From an uncultured Litoreibacter sp. (GTDB taxonomy: Bacteria; Pseudomonadota; Alphaproteobacteria; Rhodobacterales; Rhodobacteraceae): DNA of 64,000 nt. The position numbers and the translations under genes are program-made. The first letter of the stretch is position 1. Every line of letters begins with the position of its first letter. A model generated the notes under the pieces. That model made no database searches. It saw nothing but the letters and a program-made list of their open reading frames with translations, and was not told the origin of the DNA. Shown here piece after piece: positions 50,406 through 60,067 of the stretch. The DNA is taken from NCBI RefSeq assembly GCF_947487515.1, contig NZ_CANKWO010000001.1, positions 806,001-870,000 on the forward strand, in the 5' to 3' direction.

Positions 50406-51152
50406 TCAAATCTTTGGATCAGGGTTTTCTGTGTGTCCATCCACAGCGATCACTTGCCCGCATACCATTCGCGCCGCGTCTGATCCCAGAAAGACCGCCA
50501 TATCGGCGATATCCGATGCCTCCACAAAGCGGCGCATAGATGTCCCCGACGCATACCCATCATAGACTTGGTCGCGGGTCATGCCTTTGGCTGCCGCTTC
50601 GCGCTCCAACACCCCCTCCATGCGTGCGCCTTCAACCGCGCCAGGACATATTGCATTGGCGCGGATGCCATGGGGCCCCAGCTCCATCGCCAGAGTTTTC
50701 ATCAACCCGATGATCCCCCATTTCGCCGCCGCATAGGGCGCGCGATTGGGATAGCCGTAAAGGCCCGCCGTCGAGGACGTCAGGATAATCGACCCTCCGC
50801 ATTGGCGCTTCATCATCGGGGCGGCATGTTTCGCCGCCAAGAACGCCCCCTCCAAATTGACCGAAACGCAGCGATGCCAATCGGCAAGCTCCACATCCTC
50901 AATCGCGGCCGTAGGCCCCGCAATTCCCGCATTGGCGCAGAGCACATCGAGCCCGCCCCATTCGGCCTCCACTGCCGCAAAGAGCGCCGACATTCCAGCA
51001 GCGTCGCAGGCATCCACCACCGAGGAGTTCCAATCGGCAGGCACCTGCGAGACATCCAAATCCGTGACCCAGACCTGCGCGCCCACGGCCGCGAAGGCCG
51101 CCCCCATAGCATGCCCGATACCAGAGCCGCCCGCTGTAATGAGAACCCTCAT
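50406..51152 (-). CDS. Short-chain dehydrogenase/reductase in the carnitine locus
   Basis: A 248-residue SDR. The cofactor motif TAGGSGIG lies at residues 6-13, NAGIAG near 73-78, the catalytic Ser in TSSTAG and YAAAK near 140-144. Final steps (VDGHTENPD) are typical of classical SDRs. Its start overlaps the stop of the carnitine dehydrogenase fusion (ATGA), so they are coupled. A role in oxidising a carnitine-pathway hydroxy intermediate or D-carnitine is inferred from position only. Confidence 0.9.
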   Translation of the reverse strand: MRVLITAGGSGIGHAMGAAFAAVGAQVWVTDLDVSQVPADWNSSVVDACDAAGMSALFAAVEAEWGGLDVLCANAGIAGPTAAIEDVELADWHRCVSVNLEGAFLAAKHAAPMMKRQCGGSIILTSSTAGLYGYPNRAPYAAAKWGIIGLMKTLAMELGPHGIRANAICPGAVEGARMEGVLEREAAAKGMTRDQVYDGYASGTSMRRFVEASDIADMAVFLGSDAARMVCGQVIAVDGHTENPDPKI

Positions 51153-52606
51153 CGCTTGCCGACCGCCGCCCCCGCACCTTCGGGGACCGCTAGCTCTGCA
51201 TGGGCCTTGGCGATCTGGGATAATTTCGCCGCGATCTCCGTCGATGGCTCGGACGCGCGACGGGTCTTAAGCGACACATGGATCAGCATATGCTCCCCTG
51301 TTGCCAACAGCCGTTCGCCGTCAAACATGCGGTGGAACAGGTGCATTTTCTTGCCCTGCCCGTGCAGGACTTGGGTGTCCACGTGAATTCGCGTGCCCGC
51401 ATGCACCTCGTCGACGTGGCGTATGTGGGTTTCCGCCGTGAAGTAGCTGCCACCAGAGGCGATGTAATCCGCGTCGCAGCCGATCATCTCCATGAAGCGG
51501 TCCGTCGCGTCGCCAAATGCCTGCAAGTACCGCGCCTCATTCATATGGCCGTTGTAATCCGTCCAATCGAGGGGCACCGCGCGTTGCACGGTCAGGATCG
51601 GCGTTGAAACATCTCCAAGCGCGGGTTTGGCAGGGTCTATACGGTTCAACACTGCGCCGGCGCCGTAATCCTGCGCCTTGAGCGCGCGCATGATCGAGAC
51701 AAGGTTATTGTCGCGGATACGCTCCAACTCGCGGATGCTAAACGCGCCGGACTGCGCATCGGACTGGCTGGCGATTTGGTCCACCAACTCATCCGTCAAT
51801 TCCGGCACATCCATCAACTTGGTCCATGGCCATTCCAGACATGGACCAAACTGCTCGATGAAGTGCTTCATACCAGCCTCGCCACCGGCAATGCGGTAGG
51901 TCTCAAACAGGCCCATCTGCGCCCAGCGCAGACCAAAGCCCATGCGGATGGCTTCGTCAATTTCCTCCGTGGTGGCGATGCCGTCTTTGATCAGCCACAA
52001 GGCTTCACGCCACACCGCTTCTAGAAATCGATCCGCGATATGGGCGTCGATTTCCTTGCGCACATGCAACGGGAAACACCCGATGGAGGTCAGAATATCC
52101 TTGGTCCGTTGGATCATGCCTGCACCATTGGCAGGGCTTGGCACCACCTCGATCAGCGGCAAAAGATAGACGGGGTTGAACGGATGGGTGACCACGATCT
52201 GCTCGGGGCGCGCCGCGCCCTCTTGTAGCTGCGACGGCTTGAACCCCGAAGTCGAAGAGCCAATCACCGCATCCTCGCGGCAGGCAGCCTGCACCTGTGC
52301 GAAAACCTTGTGCTTGATGTCCAAGCGTTCCGGCACGCTTTCTTGGATCCAGTCAGCGGGACCTACCGCCTCGGCCAAATCCGCGTGAAAGCTTATCTGC
52401 CCTTCATCCGGCATCGCCCCGTCGGACAGGCCTGGCAACGAGCGGCGGGCGTTGGCCAGCACCTCGTTCATCTTGCGTTCAGCCTCTGGGTCGGGGTCAA
52501 ACACCCGCACGTCCCAGCCCATAAGCAAGAACCGCGCGGCCCAACCGCCCCCGATAACCCCGCCACCTAGGATTGCAGCTGTTTTCACTTTTATCTTCGA
52601 CATCAT
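51149..52606 (-). CDS. Carnitine 3-dehydrogenase fused to betainyl-CoA thioesterase
   Basis: A 485-residue fusion. Residues 1 to about 320 are a 3-hydroxyacyl-CoA-dehydrogenase-type NAD enzyme (AAILGGGVIGGGWAARFL, HPFNPVYLLPLIEVV, RMGFGLRWAQMGLFETYRIAGG) like L-carnitine dehydrogenase. Residues about 340-470 are a hotdog thioesterase (VPLDWTDYNGHMNEARYLQAFGDAT). The reaction order is L-carnitine to 3-dehydrocarnitine, then, after BKACE, betainyl-CoA to glycine betaine. The ATG at 52606 has AGGAAAG upstream. Same-strand BKACE and SDR genes complete the pathway set. Confidence 0.88.
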   Translation of the reverse strand: MMSKIKVKTAAILGGGVIGGGWAARFLLMGWDVRVFDPDPEAERKMNEVLANARRSLPGLSDGAMPDEGQISFHADLAEAVGPADWIQESVPERLDIKHKVFAQVQAACREDAVIGSSTSGFKPSQLQEGAARPEQIVVTHPFNPVYLLPLIEVVPSPANGAGMIQRTKDILTSIGCFPLHVRKEIDAHIADRFLEAVWREALWLIKDGIATTEEIDEAIRMGFGLRWAQMGLFETYRIAGGEAGMKHFIEQFGPCLEWPWTKLMDVPELTDELVDQIASQSDAQSGAFSIRELERIRDNNLVSIMRALKAQDYGAGAVLNRIDPAKPALGDVSTPILTVQRAVPLDWTDYNGHMNEARYLQAFGDATDRFMEMIGCDADYIASGGSYFTAETHIRHVDEVHAGTRIHVDTQVLHGQGKKMHLFHRMFDGERLLATGEHMLIHVSLKTRRASEPSTEIAAKLSQIAKAHAELAVPEGAGAAVGKR

Positions 52607-52660
52607 AGTGCTTTCCTGCTTGCGGATATGAGGGCCCAACGACTATTTCTGGAGTTATTG

Positions 52661-53050
52661 ATGAATTTCTTACGCGACCTGCCTAACACCGAATTTGTGT
52701 TTGATGGCACAGTCGAAGACCTGCTGACCGGCTTGCAGCCCGGACCTTCCGGAACAACAGTCGTCGCATCGGGGATGTGGTTCGACTATGATAGCCCAGA
52801 TTATTCGCATTTTGACGCCTACGACGCCGCTTTCGACCGGATCGGAGCCAAGATAAACAAGGCCTTGGGCGAAATCGCCAACCGCAAGCTTGGCTTTGAC
52901 GAAGAAAGCTTCGAGCCGGTTCCAATGCTGATGAGGCACGACATCTTTGCAGATTACTTTTTTCATTGGCCCCAAGCCAAACTGATCCTGACCTCGATGC
53001 ATGAAGATAAAGAACTGCCGATCGAAATCACCTTGATCCGGCTTCCCTGA
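52661..53050 (+). CDS. Unrecognised 129-residue protein inside the carnitine locus
   Basis: Starts with ATG at 52661 preceded by GGAG at 6-base spacing. The protein is soluble, acidic and aromatic-rich (GMWFDYDSPDYSHFDAYDAAF, DIFADYFFHWPQAK), with no signal, membrane or known catalytic motif. It lies on the opposite strand between the CdhAB-type gene and the lipocalin gene, with only two bases separating it from the latter's stop. Coding is supported by the ribosome site, open length and codon composition. Function unknown; a link to carnitine metabolism is only positional. Confidence 0.7.
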   Translation: MNFLRDLPNTEFVFDGTVEDLLTGLQPGPSGTTVVASGMWFDYDSPDYSHFDAYDAAFDRIGAKINKALGEIANRKLGFDEESFEPVPMLMRHDIFADYFFHWPQAKLILTSMHEDKELPIEITLIRLP

Positions 53051-53052
53051 CA

Positions 53053-53568
53053 TCACCTTCTCCTCAGTTGCGTCAGATCATAGCCGTTGAATGCCAAAAT
53101 CTCCCGCGCGGCCTTAAGGCGGTCCGCGCGCAGGCTTTTCGTGCGGTTCAGGATCATCCCAAAGCGCCCCGACGGTGTGCCCAAGACCGCCGTGCGGTGG
53201 TCCTCGTCGACCCAGATCACCCAGATCGGGTCTGCGCCCTCTTGAGTCAGGCGCCCAAACTGTCCGACATTCAATAGCGGCCATTCCGCCCCCTCTGCGT
53301 CCGCCGCCAAAGGGGAGATTGCGGCTTGGGGAATGTATCGGTATCCGCCAGCTTCCGCGCGGAAAGTCACGCGACTGATGGCCACTTCGCGCGGGGTCTG
53401 CTCAAAGCTTTCAACGACATTCCAATCCCCTGCAAATCGCTTGGCGTCAAAGCGCGTGGAAGAGGTAATCGCCACTGTCGTGTCGCGGAAGCCGTCCGGC
53501 ACAAAGGCGGGTTGCGGCGCGCAGGCTGCGACCACCAGCAGCCCCAAAAGTGCCCACCACCGCCTCAC
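53053..53568 (-). CDS. Lipocalin-type outer-membrane lipoprotein
   Basis: A 171-residue protein with a lipobox near residue 15 (LLVVAAC). The lipocalin core is visible: FAGDWNVVESFEQTPRE (the GxW signature region), ADPIWVIWVDEDHRTAVLGTPSGRFGMILNR and a terminal basic segment. Blc-type lipocalins bind lipids or small hydrophobic ligands in the outer membrane. It starts with GTG at 53568 overlapping the BKACE stop (GTGA), so both are translated together, unusual for a carnitine operon. Confidence 0.85.
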   Translation of the reverse strand: MRRWWALLGLLVVAACAPQPAFVPDGFRDTTVAITSSTRFDAKRFAGDWNVVESFEQTPREVAISRVTFRAEAGGYRYIPQAAISPLAADAEGAEWPLLNVGQFGRLTQEGADPIWVIWVDEDHRTAVLGTPSGRFGMILNRTKSLRADRLKAAREILAFNGYDLTQLRRR

Positions 53569-54476
53569 CCGCGCGGGGCCCGTTTGGTAAGACCCAGCTT
53601 TTCGCGCACCATTTCGGGGCCGATGACCTTGGCACCCAAGCGCTCAATGATCTCGACAGAGCGGGTCACCAGATCTGCATTCGTCGCCAATACACCGCGA
53701 TCCAGCATCAGATTGTCCTCTAGGCCCACGCGCACATTGCCCCCCGCCAAGACGCTGGCGGCGACATATGGCATCTGGTTGCGCCCCAGCCCGAAGGCCG
53801 AGAAGGTCCAGTCGTCCGGCACATTGTTCACCATCGCCATGAAGGTATTCAGATCATCCGGCGCGCCCCATGGGACGCCCATGCACAGCTGCACCAAAGC
53901 CGGACTGTCGAGCACCCCGTCCTTGACCAGCTGCTTGGCATACCAAAGGTGGCCGGTGTCAAAGGCCTCGATCTCGGGCTTGACGCCAAGCTGGGTCATC
54001 ATCGTGCCCATAGCCGTCAGCATGCCCGGTGTGTTGGTCATGACGTAGTCGGCCTCGGCGAAATTCATGGTGCCGCAATCTAGCGTGCAAATCTCGGGCA
54101 GGCATTCGGCGATATGGGCGACGCGTTCTTCTGCCCCGATCATGTCGGTGCCATCTGCCACGGGAAGTGGGGCCGCGCTAGAGCCAAAGACAATGTCCCC
54201 CCCCATGCCCGCGGTCAGATTCAGCACCACATCCACCTCGGCATCGCGGATACGGTCCGTCACTTCGCGGTACAGTTTCAAATCCCGCGATGGCACGCCC
54301 GTTTCAGGGTCGCGCACGTGGCAATGCACCACGGCCGCCCCCGCCTTGGCGGCAGCAATGGCACTCTGTGCAATGTCCTTGGGGGAACGCGGCACATGGG
54401 GGCTTTTGTCTTGCGTAGAGCCCGAGCCGGTTACGGCACATGTGATAAACACGTCGCGGTTCATTTCTAACGGCAT
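53565..54476 (-). CDS. BKACE family enzyme, probable dehydrocarnitine cleavage enzyme
   Basis: A 303-residue beta-keto acid cleavage enzyme (DUF849). FITCAVTGSG opens the barrel, VHCHVRDPETGVPSRD carries the zinc His pair, ADYVMTNTP and GLEDNLMLDRGVLATNADLV are typical. In a carnitine context it condenses 3-dehydrocarnitine with acetyl-CoA to give betainyl-CoA and acetoacetate. The ATG at 54476 follows GGGAG by 7-8 bases. It is coupled to the lipocalin gene and separated from the dehydrogenase fusion by a reverse-strand insert. Confidence 0.9.
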   Translation of the reverse strand: MPLEMNRDVFITCAVTGSGSTQDKSPHVPRSPKDIAQSAIAAAKAGAAVVHCHVRDPETGVPSRDLKLYREVTDRIRDAEVDVVLNLTAGMGGDIVFGSSAAPLPVADGTDMIGAEERVAHIAECLPEICTLDCGTMNFAEADYVMTNTPGMLTAMGTMMTQLGVKPEIEAFDTGHLWYAKQLVKDGVLDSPALVQLCMGVPWGAPDDLNTFMAMVNNVPDDWTFSAFGLGRNQMPYVAASVLAGGNVRVGLEDNLMLDRGVLATNADLVTRSVEIIERLGAKVIGPEMVREKLGLTKRAPRG

Positions 54477-54566
54477 TAGTGGTCTCCCTTTTAAAGCAGC
54501 AGGCAAAATCGCGCTTCCCCCCGCTGGTCCAATTTCGCCAGATTATCGCCCGTAGGCGACATGCGG

Positions 54567-55607
54567 TTAATATGGCATGGGGTGCGCACGGTGGGCGGCG
54601 TTGATGTCGTCCAAGACCGATTGCTCAAGCACCAGATCCTTGCCGGCAATGATATGGTTCATCTGATCCATCGTCGTCGCCCCAAATATCGGGATTGTCG
54701 GGAACGGGCGTTGGCAGCACCACGCAAGCGCCATATGAACAGGATCCAGACCATGTTTGGCCGCAATGTCCAGATAGACCTGCGCCACGCCAAGCACCCG
54801 ATCAGATGCCCGCCCGCCCATTTGCGAATTGATGGACATGCGCGAGCCTTCCGGCATCGCCCCACCTTGATATTTGCCCGTGAGATAGCCAACCGCCAAC
54901 GGCGAAAACGCCAGAAGCGAGATGTCCTCGTTATGCGACAGCTCCGCCAGATCGGTATCATAGAGGCGGCATAGCAAAGAATATTCGTTCTGGATGCTTT
55001 CCATCCGAGGCCCGCCCATACACTCGGCGATTTGCAGCCACATCATGGTGCCCCACGCGCTTTCATTGCTGAGGCCAATATGGCGAATTTTGCCTTCAGC
55101 CACCAAGGACTGCAATGCACCCAACACGTCTTCCATATGCGCGACTGTCGCTGCGCGGTTTTGCTTAGACGGGTCATATGTCCAGTTTTGGCGGAACATG
55201 TAGCTGCCGCGATTTGGCCAGTGCAGTTGATACAGGTCAATCACGTCGGTTTGCAGGCGCGTCAGCGACCCCTCGACCGCCTCGCGAATGGTTTTCGCCG
55301 AGATTTCCTCGCCGTCGCGGATGTAGTTGCCCACTCCTGCCACTTTGGTCGCCAAAACCACCTCATCACGACGCCCCGTCTTGGCAAACCAGTTGCCGAT
55401 GATCTCTTCGGTCTTGCCCGCATTTTCCTTGTTCATCGGATTTACCGGATAAGCTTCGGCTGTATCGATAAAGTTGATGCCAGCGTCGAGACTGGCCTCG
55501 ATTTGCGCGAACGCCCCGTCTTGCGAGGTTTGTGTCCCCCATGTCATCGACCCCAAGCAAAGCTGGGAAACCATCAAGTCGGTACGGCCTAGGCGAACTG
55601 TTTTCAT
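54567..55607 (-). CDS. Aldo/keto reductase
   Basis: A 346-residue NADPH-type aldo/keto reductase. The catalytic tetrad is visible in FIDTAEAYP (Asp, Tyr), VLATKVAG (Lys) and LYQLHWPNR (His). It is of the Tas/YhdN-like group. ATG at 55607; no clear Shine-Dalgarno. It lies 90 bp upstream of the BKACE gene on the same strand, so it may be part of the carnitine transcript, though a role there is not evident. Confidence 0.92.
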   Translation of the reverse strand: MKTVRLGRTDLMVSQLCLGSMTWGTQTSQDGAFAQIEASLDAGINFIDTAEAYPVNPMNKENAGKTEEIIGNWFAKTGRRDEVVLATKVAGVGNYIRDGEEISAKTIREAVEGSLTRLQTDVIDLYQLHWPNRGSYMFRQNWTYDPSKQNRAATVAHMEDVLGALQSLVAEGKIRHIGLSNESAWGTMMWLQIAECMGGPRMESIQNEYSLLCRLYDTDLAELSHNEDISLLAFSPLAVGYLTGKYQGGAMPEGSRMSINSQMGGRASDRVLGVAQVYLDIAAKHGLDPVHMALAWCCQRPFPTIPIFGATTMDQMNHIIAGKDLVLEQSVLDDINAAHRAHPMPY

Positions 55608-55772
55608 CGGAGAACTTTCTGTCGAATGAGTGGATATCTGGACGCGGAGCCTACTCACCTTCCTTGTCGTGGCAACCGCAAAAGCAAATGCACCCCACAT
55701 ATCTGTGATGACAATTTGACCACCCGAGCTGCGAAACACGTATAGAGTTCAGGGATCACATCTGGATTTACT

Positions 55773-56366
55773 ATGACCCATTTCACCCGTCGCGCGTTGA
55801 TCACATCTTTGGCTGCACTCCCCTTTGCAGGTGGTGCCTTTTCGGCCCCCTCCGCCTATGCGTTGCAGCCTCGCAAATCCAATGTGGGCTTTAGCTACCA
55901 ACTGGCCGGCAAACCCTCAAAGGGCAATATGCCGGTCAAACGCGCTTCGGTGATGATTGACGTGCAAGCCTTGGAAAAATCTTCAATTGATGTGGAGGTC
56001 GATGTCAAGCGCGCGAAAACCGGTTTCATCTTTGCCACCGAGGCCCTGAAGGCCGCCTCTGTTCTAGATGCCAAAAACTTCCCGACAATCCGGTTTCGAT
56101 CCACGACGATCCGCCTCAATGGCAATGGGCGCCTTTCGGATGGGGCGGAAATTGACGGTCGCATGACAATCAAGGGCATCACGCGGCCCGTCACTTTGCA
56201 AGCAGCGCTCTTCCGGCAAGCGGGAACACAGGCGAATGACCTGAGCCAGCTCAGCTTTCGTGTCAATGGCCGGATCAGCCGCGCGGCCTTTGGGGCCACG
56301 GGCTATGCAGATTTGGTCGATGACGCCATAGAACTGGACATCACCGCCCGCGTGAAGCGGAACTAG
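55773..56366 (+). CDS. YceI family protein
   Basis: A 197-residue protein with a twin-arginine signal (FTRRALITSLAALPFAGG...AYA). The YceI beta-barrel follows: SNVGFSYQLAGKPSKGNM, VDVKRAKTGFIFATEAL, FPTIRFRSTTI and TIKGITRPVTL. YceI proteins bind isoprenoid quinones or other lipids in the periplasm. The 3' end overlaps the next gene's end by 4 bp. The ATG at 55773 begins the signal; the ribosome site is weak. Confidence 0.92.
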   Translation: MTHFTRRALITSLAALPFAGGAFSAPSAYALQPRKSNVGFSYQLAGKPSKGNMPVKRASVMIDVQALEKSSIDVEVDVKRAKTGFIFATEALKAASVLDAKNFPTIRFRSTTIRLNGNGRLSDGAEIDGRMTIKGITRPVTLQAALFRQAGTQANDLSQLSFRVNGRISRAAFGATGYADLVDDAIELDITARVKRN

Positions 56367-56881
56367 GAGGCTTCGATTTCGACCCGCGTCAAGACGCTTT
56401 GGTTCAACTCGCGAAACGGGCGGATGTAGCAGGTGACCACGGCCCATCCGCGCTCCATATCCGTCAATCTGGACACAAATGAATGCGGTGAGGCCGTTGG
56501 CATGTTGCGTACCTTTTGCGCCATGGCCTGATAGCTTTCGTCGTCATTCCACCCGCGATTTGACGTGCCGCTGATCCGCCCAAGCGCCAGAAAATCTGCC
56601 CCCGCCCCCTTGGAGCGCGGCAACAAGTGATCCACATCCTGCCCTTCAGATGTACGCGGCATCACGGCGTCAAACGCGGCGCGGTAACTGGTATATGCGG
56701 GCTTCACATAGACCGTAGCCCAATTTTTGCGCACCCGCACAAACACATTGGAAATGCTGCGCTGGCCAATCTGGTAAATCGATACATCTGGCAACATCAT
56801 ATCTTCCGCATCAATTGCCGGAATAGGCCAGAGCACTCCTTGTTGACGCATCATTGCGCCGTATTGTCTTGCAGTGATCAT
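56363..56881 (-). CDS. Unrecognised protein with HNH-like segment
   Basis: A 172-residue soluble protein. Around residues 84-112 it reads DVDHLLPRSKGAGADFLALG...SNRGWN, recalling the D-H...N-R spacing of HNH nucleases, but cysteine pairs and the second His are absent, so I would not call it a nuclease. The ATG at 56881 (MITARQYGAMMRQQG) follows GAGG by 6 bases; a GTG four codons upstream is an alternative. No signal peptide. Function unknown. Confidence 0.7.
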   Translation of the reverse strand: MITARQYGAMMRQQGVLWPIPAIDAEDMMLPDVSIYQIGQRSISNVFVRVRKNWATVYVKPAYTSYRAAFDAVMPRTSEGQDVDHLLPRSKGAGADFLALGRISGTSNRGWNDDESYQAMAQKVRNMPTASPHSFVSRLTDMERGWAVVTCYIRPFRELNQSVLTRVEIEAS

Positions 56882-57043
56882 GTTCAACCTCACGAAAATA
56901 GAATTAAATAATGCGGGCAGTATTTAGGAAGTTTTCGACACAATCCAGACTTTTTGCCTTCCAGCGACAAATTGGTGACGCGAAATCGCTTGCAGTGTGC
57001 AGAGCAACAGGTGAAGCCTAGAACATTGCATAAAGGCAAACGC

Positions 57044-58267
57044 ATGCGTCTTTTGATTTCCTTCGCCGCCCTGTTTTTCTCGGTCGTATTGCTGCAGCTG
57101 TCCTCCGGAGGGGTTGGCCCGCTGGACGCCCTATCGGGGCTTACGCTTGACTTCTCCAAGGCGGAGGTCGGCTTGCTTGGATCAGCGCATTTCTTGGGCT
57201 TTTTCATCGGCTGCTGGTGGGCGCCACGCGCAATGGGATCGGTCGGACATTCCCGCGCCTTCGCGGCCTTCACGGCAACGGGGGCCATCGGGCTATTGGC
57301 CCATATGCTAATTATCAACCCTTATGCTTGGGCGCTAATGCGGATTGCCTCGGGGCTTTGTGTTGCTGGGTGTTATACAGTTATCGAGGCATGGCTGCAC
57401 TCAAAGGTCACCAATGAGACGCGCGGCCGCGCCATGGGCACTTACCGGTCGGTGGACATGGGGGCGTCTTTGGTCGCGCAATTGATGATCGGTGTGTTGG
57501 AACCGGCATCCTACGTGTCCTACAACCTGTTGGCGTTGCTTTGCTGCGCCTCCATCTTGCCGCTGACATTGACCACAGCCCGACCGCCCGACACGCCAAG
57601 CGCCCCGCGTTTGCGCCCCATGTTGGCCATCGCACGGTCCCCGCTGGCTGCCGCAGCCGTCGTGGTCGCGGGCCTGAACAGCGCGGCATTTCGGATGGTT
57701 GGACCGGTTTATGGTCAAGAGGTGGGGCTGCGGCCTGATCAAATCGGTATCTTCTTGGCGGCATTCGTGGCCGGTGGAGCATTGGCGCAAGTTCCCTCCG
57801 GCTGGATTGCAGATAAATACGACCGTCGCTGGGTGCTTATCTGGCTATCGGTGGCGGCAATCCTGTCGAGCGTATTTACCGTGTTTTCGGCCACTGGCGG
57901 CACCACAATGGTGTTGCTGGGGGCTGCTGTCTTCGGCTTCACCACCTTCCCGATATTCTCGGTTGCAACCGCACATGCCCATGATTTCGCAAGTTCCGAA
58001 GAACGGGTGGAGCTATCCGCCGCACTGATGTTTTTCTACGCGGTGGGAGCCATCGCGTCTCCGCTTGGCGCGTCCAAGCTGATGGAGGCTTTCGGCCCGA
58101 CCGCATTGTTCATCCTGATGGCGATTGGGCACGGGGTGCTGGTGCTCTTTGGTTTGAACCGGATGCGCGCGCGCGCGACCCCACAACAACGCACGCCCTA
58201 TATTTACGCCCCGCGCACCTCTTTCACGATCGGTCGGCTGTTAAGACGCCACCGCGACCGCAAATAG
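57044..58267 (+). CDS. MFS transporter
   Basis: A 407-residue protein with twelve hydrophobic segments and major-facilitator motifs (LGSAHFLGFFIGCWWAPRAMG; GQEVGLRPDQIGIFLAAF; GWIADKYDRRWVL between helices 8 and 9). The subgroup is YcaD/YfkF-like; the substrate is unknown. AAAGG lies 7 bases before the ATG at 57044. It is divergent from the HNH-like gene and followed by metG after about 80 bp. Confidence 0.93.
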   Translation: MRLLISFAALFFSVVLLQLSSGGVGPLDALSGLTLDFSKAEVGLLGSAHFLGFFIGCWWAPRAMGSVGHSRAFAAFTATGAIGLLAHMLIINPYAWALMRIASGLCVAGCYTVIEAWLHSKVTNETRGRAMGTYRSVDMGASLVAQLMIGVLEPASYVSYNLLALLCCASILPLTLTTARPPDTPSAPRLRPMLAIARSPLAAAAVVVAGLNSAAFRMVGPVYGQEVGLRPDQIGIFLAAFVAGGALAQVPSGWIADKYDRRWVLIWLSVAAILSSVFTVFSATGGTTMVLLGAAVFGFTTFPIFSVATAHAHDFASSEERVELSAALMFFYAVGAIASPLGASKLMEAFGPTALFILMAIGHGVLVLFGLNRMRARATPQQRTPYIYAPRTSFTIGRLLRRHRDRK

Positions 58268-58348
58268 CTTAACCTTTTGCGAATTCCAGCACTGGCAGGA
58301 GGCGCAGGCTTGGGCTAAACCAGCGCAACACCGGCCAAGGACGATCAC

Positions 58349-60067
58349 ATGACGCGCATCCTCATTACCTCTGCCATTCCCTATATCAACGGGATCAAGC
58401 ACCTCGGGAACCTTGTGGGCTCTCAACTGCCTGCCGACCTTTACGCACGCTACAACCGTGCACGCGGGTCCGAGGTCATGTTCATCTGCGCCACGGACGA
58501 GCATGGGACCCCTGCCGAGCTGGCCGCCGCCAAAGCGGGCAAACCGGTCGATGAGTTCTGCGCTGAAATGCACGAGATCCAAGCGGACATTGCCAATCGC
58601 TTCGGGCTGTCCTTTGACCACTTCGGGCGGTCGTCCAGCGATCAAAACAAAAAGCTGACACAGCATTTTGCGGGCCGCTTGAAGGCGGAAGGCTACATAG
58701 AAGAAGTGTCCGAAAAGCAGGTTTATTCCAACGCCGATGGCCGCTTCTTGCCAGATCGCTACATCGAAGGCACCTGCCCCAACTGCGGCTACGACGGCGC
58801 GCGCGGCGACCAATGTGAGAACTGCACCAAACAGCTGGACCCAACCGATCTGATTGATCCGCGGTCTGCGATTTCTGGTTCCACTGATTTGGAGGTCCGT
58901 GAGACCAAGCACCTGTACCTGCGCCAGTCCAAGCTGAAAGACCAGCTGGATGCGTGGATCACCTCCAAAGGCGACTGGCCGGTTTTGACGACATCCATCG
59001 CAAAGAAATGGCTGCATGACGGCGACGGTCTGCGTGATCGTGGCATCACCCGTGACCTGAACTGGGGCGTACCCGTCAAGGACGGCGACGCTGAGTGGGC
59101 TGGCATGGAAGGCAAGGTTTTCTACGTTTGGTTTGATGCGCCGATTGAATATATCGCAGCCACCAAGGAATGGGCCGACGCGCGCGGGCTGGACGACGAC
59201 GCCTGGGAAAGCTGGTGGCGCACCGATAAGGGCGCTGAAGACGTGCAATATGTGCAATTCATGGGCAAGGACAACGTGCCATTCCACACGCTCAGCTTCC
59301 CCGCCACGATCATGGGCTCGGGTGAGCCTTGGAAGCTGGTCGACTACATCAAATCGTTCAACTACCTCAACTATGATGGCGGACAGTTCTCTACCTCCAA
59401 AGGGCGCGGCGTTTTCATGGATCAAGCGCTGGAAATCTTGCCCGCCGACTATTGGCGCTGGTGGCTGCTGAGCCATGCCCCCGAAACGTCAGACAGCGAA
59501 TTCACATGGGAGAACTTTCAATCCTCGGTGAACAAAGACTTGGCGGATGTGCTGGGCAATTTCGTGTCGCGCGTCACTAAATTCTGCAACTCCAAATTCA
59601 GCCCCGCCGTGCCCGAGGGCGGAACATATGGCGAGCGCGAACAAGCCCTGATTGCCGATCTCACCACCAAGACACGCGCCTATGAGACCCATATGGCCGC
59701 CATGGATGTGCGTAAATCCGCGGCCGAGCTGCGCTCTATTTGGGCTGCGGGGAACGAGTATCTGCAAGAAGTGGCCCCGTGGTCGACCTTTAAAACCGAT
59801 CCTGAGCAGGCTGCCGCTCAAATTCGCTTGGCGCTAAACCTGATCCGAGTATACGCCGTTTTATCTGCCCCTTTCATTCCTACGGCCTCCGCACAAATGC
59901 TGTCGGGCATGAACACTTTGGACATGAGCTGGCCAGACGACCTGGAAGCCGCCCTAGGCGTGCTGCCGGTGGGCCATGAATTTACCGTGCCCGAAGTGCT
60001 ATTTGCCAAGATCAGCGATGATCAACGCACAGAGTGGGCCGAAAGGTTCTCCGGAACCCGCGACTAA
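58349..60067 (+). CDS. metG: Methionyl-tRNA synthetase
   Basis: A 572-residue class I synthetase. [14 protein letters not shown] is the HIGH motif region, [17 protein letters not shown] is the zinc knuckle, and the KMSKS loop is replaced by FSTSKGRG as in the archaeal-like short form of MetRS common in alphaproteobacteria. No C-terminal tRNA-binding (Trbp111) domain is present. It charges tRNA-Met. ATG at 58349 follows CAAGGA by 7 bases. Confidence 0.97.
   Translation: MTRILITSAIPYINGIKHLGNLVGSQLPADLYARYNRARGSEVMFICATDEHGTPAELAAAKAGKPVDEFCAEMHEIQADIANRFGLSFDHFGRSSSDQNKKLTQHFAGRLKAEGYIEEVSEKQVYSNADGRFLPDRYIEGTCPNCGYDGARGDQCENCTKQLDPTDLIDPRSAISGSTDLEVRETKHLYLRQSKLKDQLDAWITSKGDWPVLTTSIAKKWLHDGDGLRDRGITRDLNWGVPVKDGDAEWAGMEGKVFYVWFDAPIEYIAATKEWADARGLDDDAWESWWRTDKGAEDVQYVQFMGKDNVPFHTLSFPATIMGSGEPWKLVDYIKSFNYLNYDGGQFSTSKGRGVFMDQALEILPADYWRWWLLSHAPETSDSEFTWENFQSSVNKDLADVLGNFVSRVTKFCNSKFSPAVPEGGTYGEREQALIADLTTKTRAYETHMAAMDVRKSAAELRSIWAAGNEYLQEVAPWSTFKTDPEQAAAQIRLALNLIRVYAVLSAPFIPTASAQMLSGMNTLDMSWPDDLEAALGVLPVGHEFTVPEVLFAKISDDQRTEWAERFSGTRD

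Noticed and set aside
58241-59476. 411-codon frame antisense to metG
   Set aside because: Complete metG on the other strand explains the open frame.
58349-60067. Missing KMSKS in MetRS as a defect
   Set aside because: The FSTSKG loop is normal for the short archaeal-like MetRS form.
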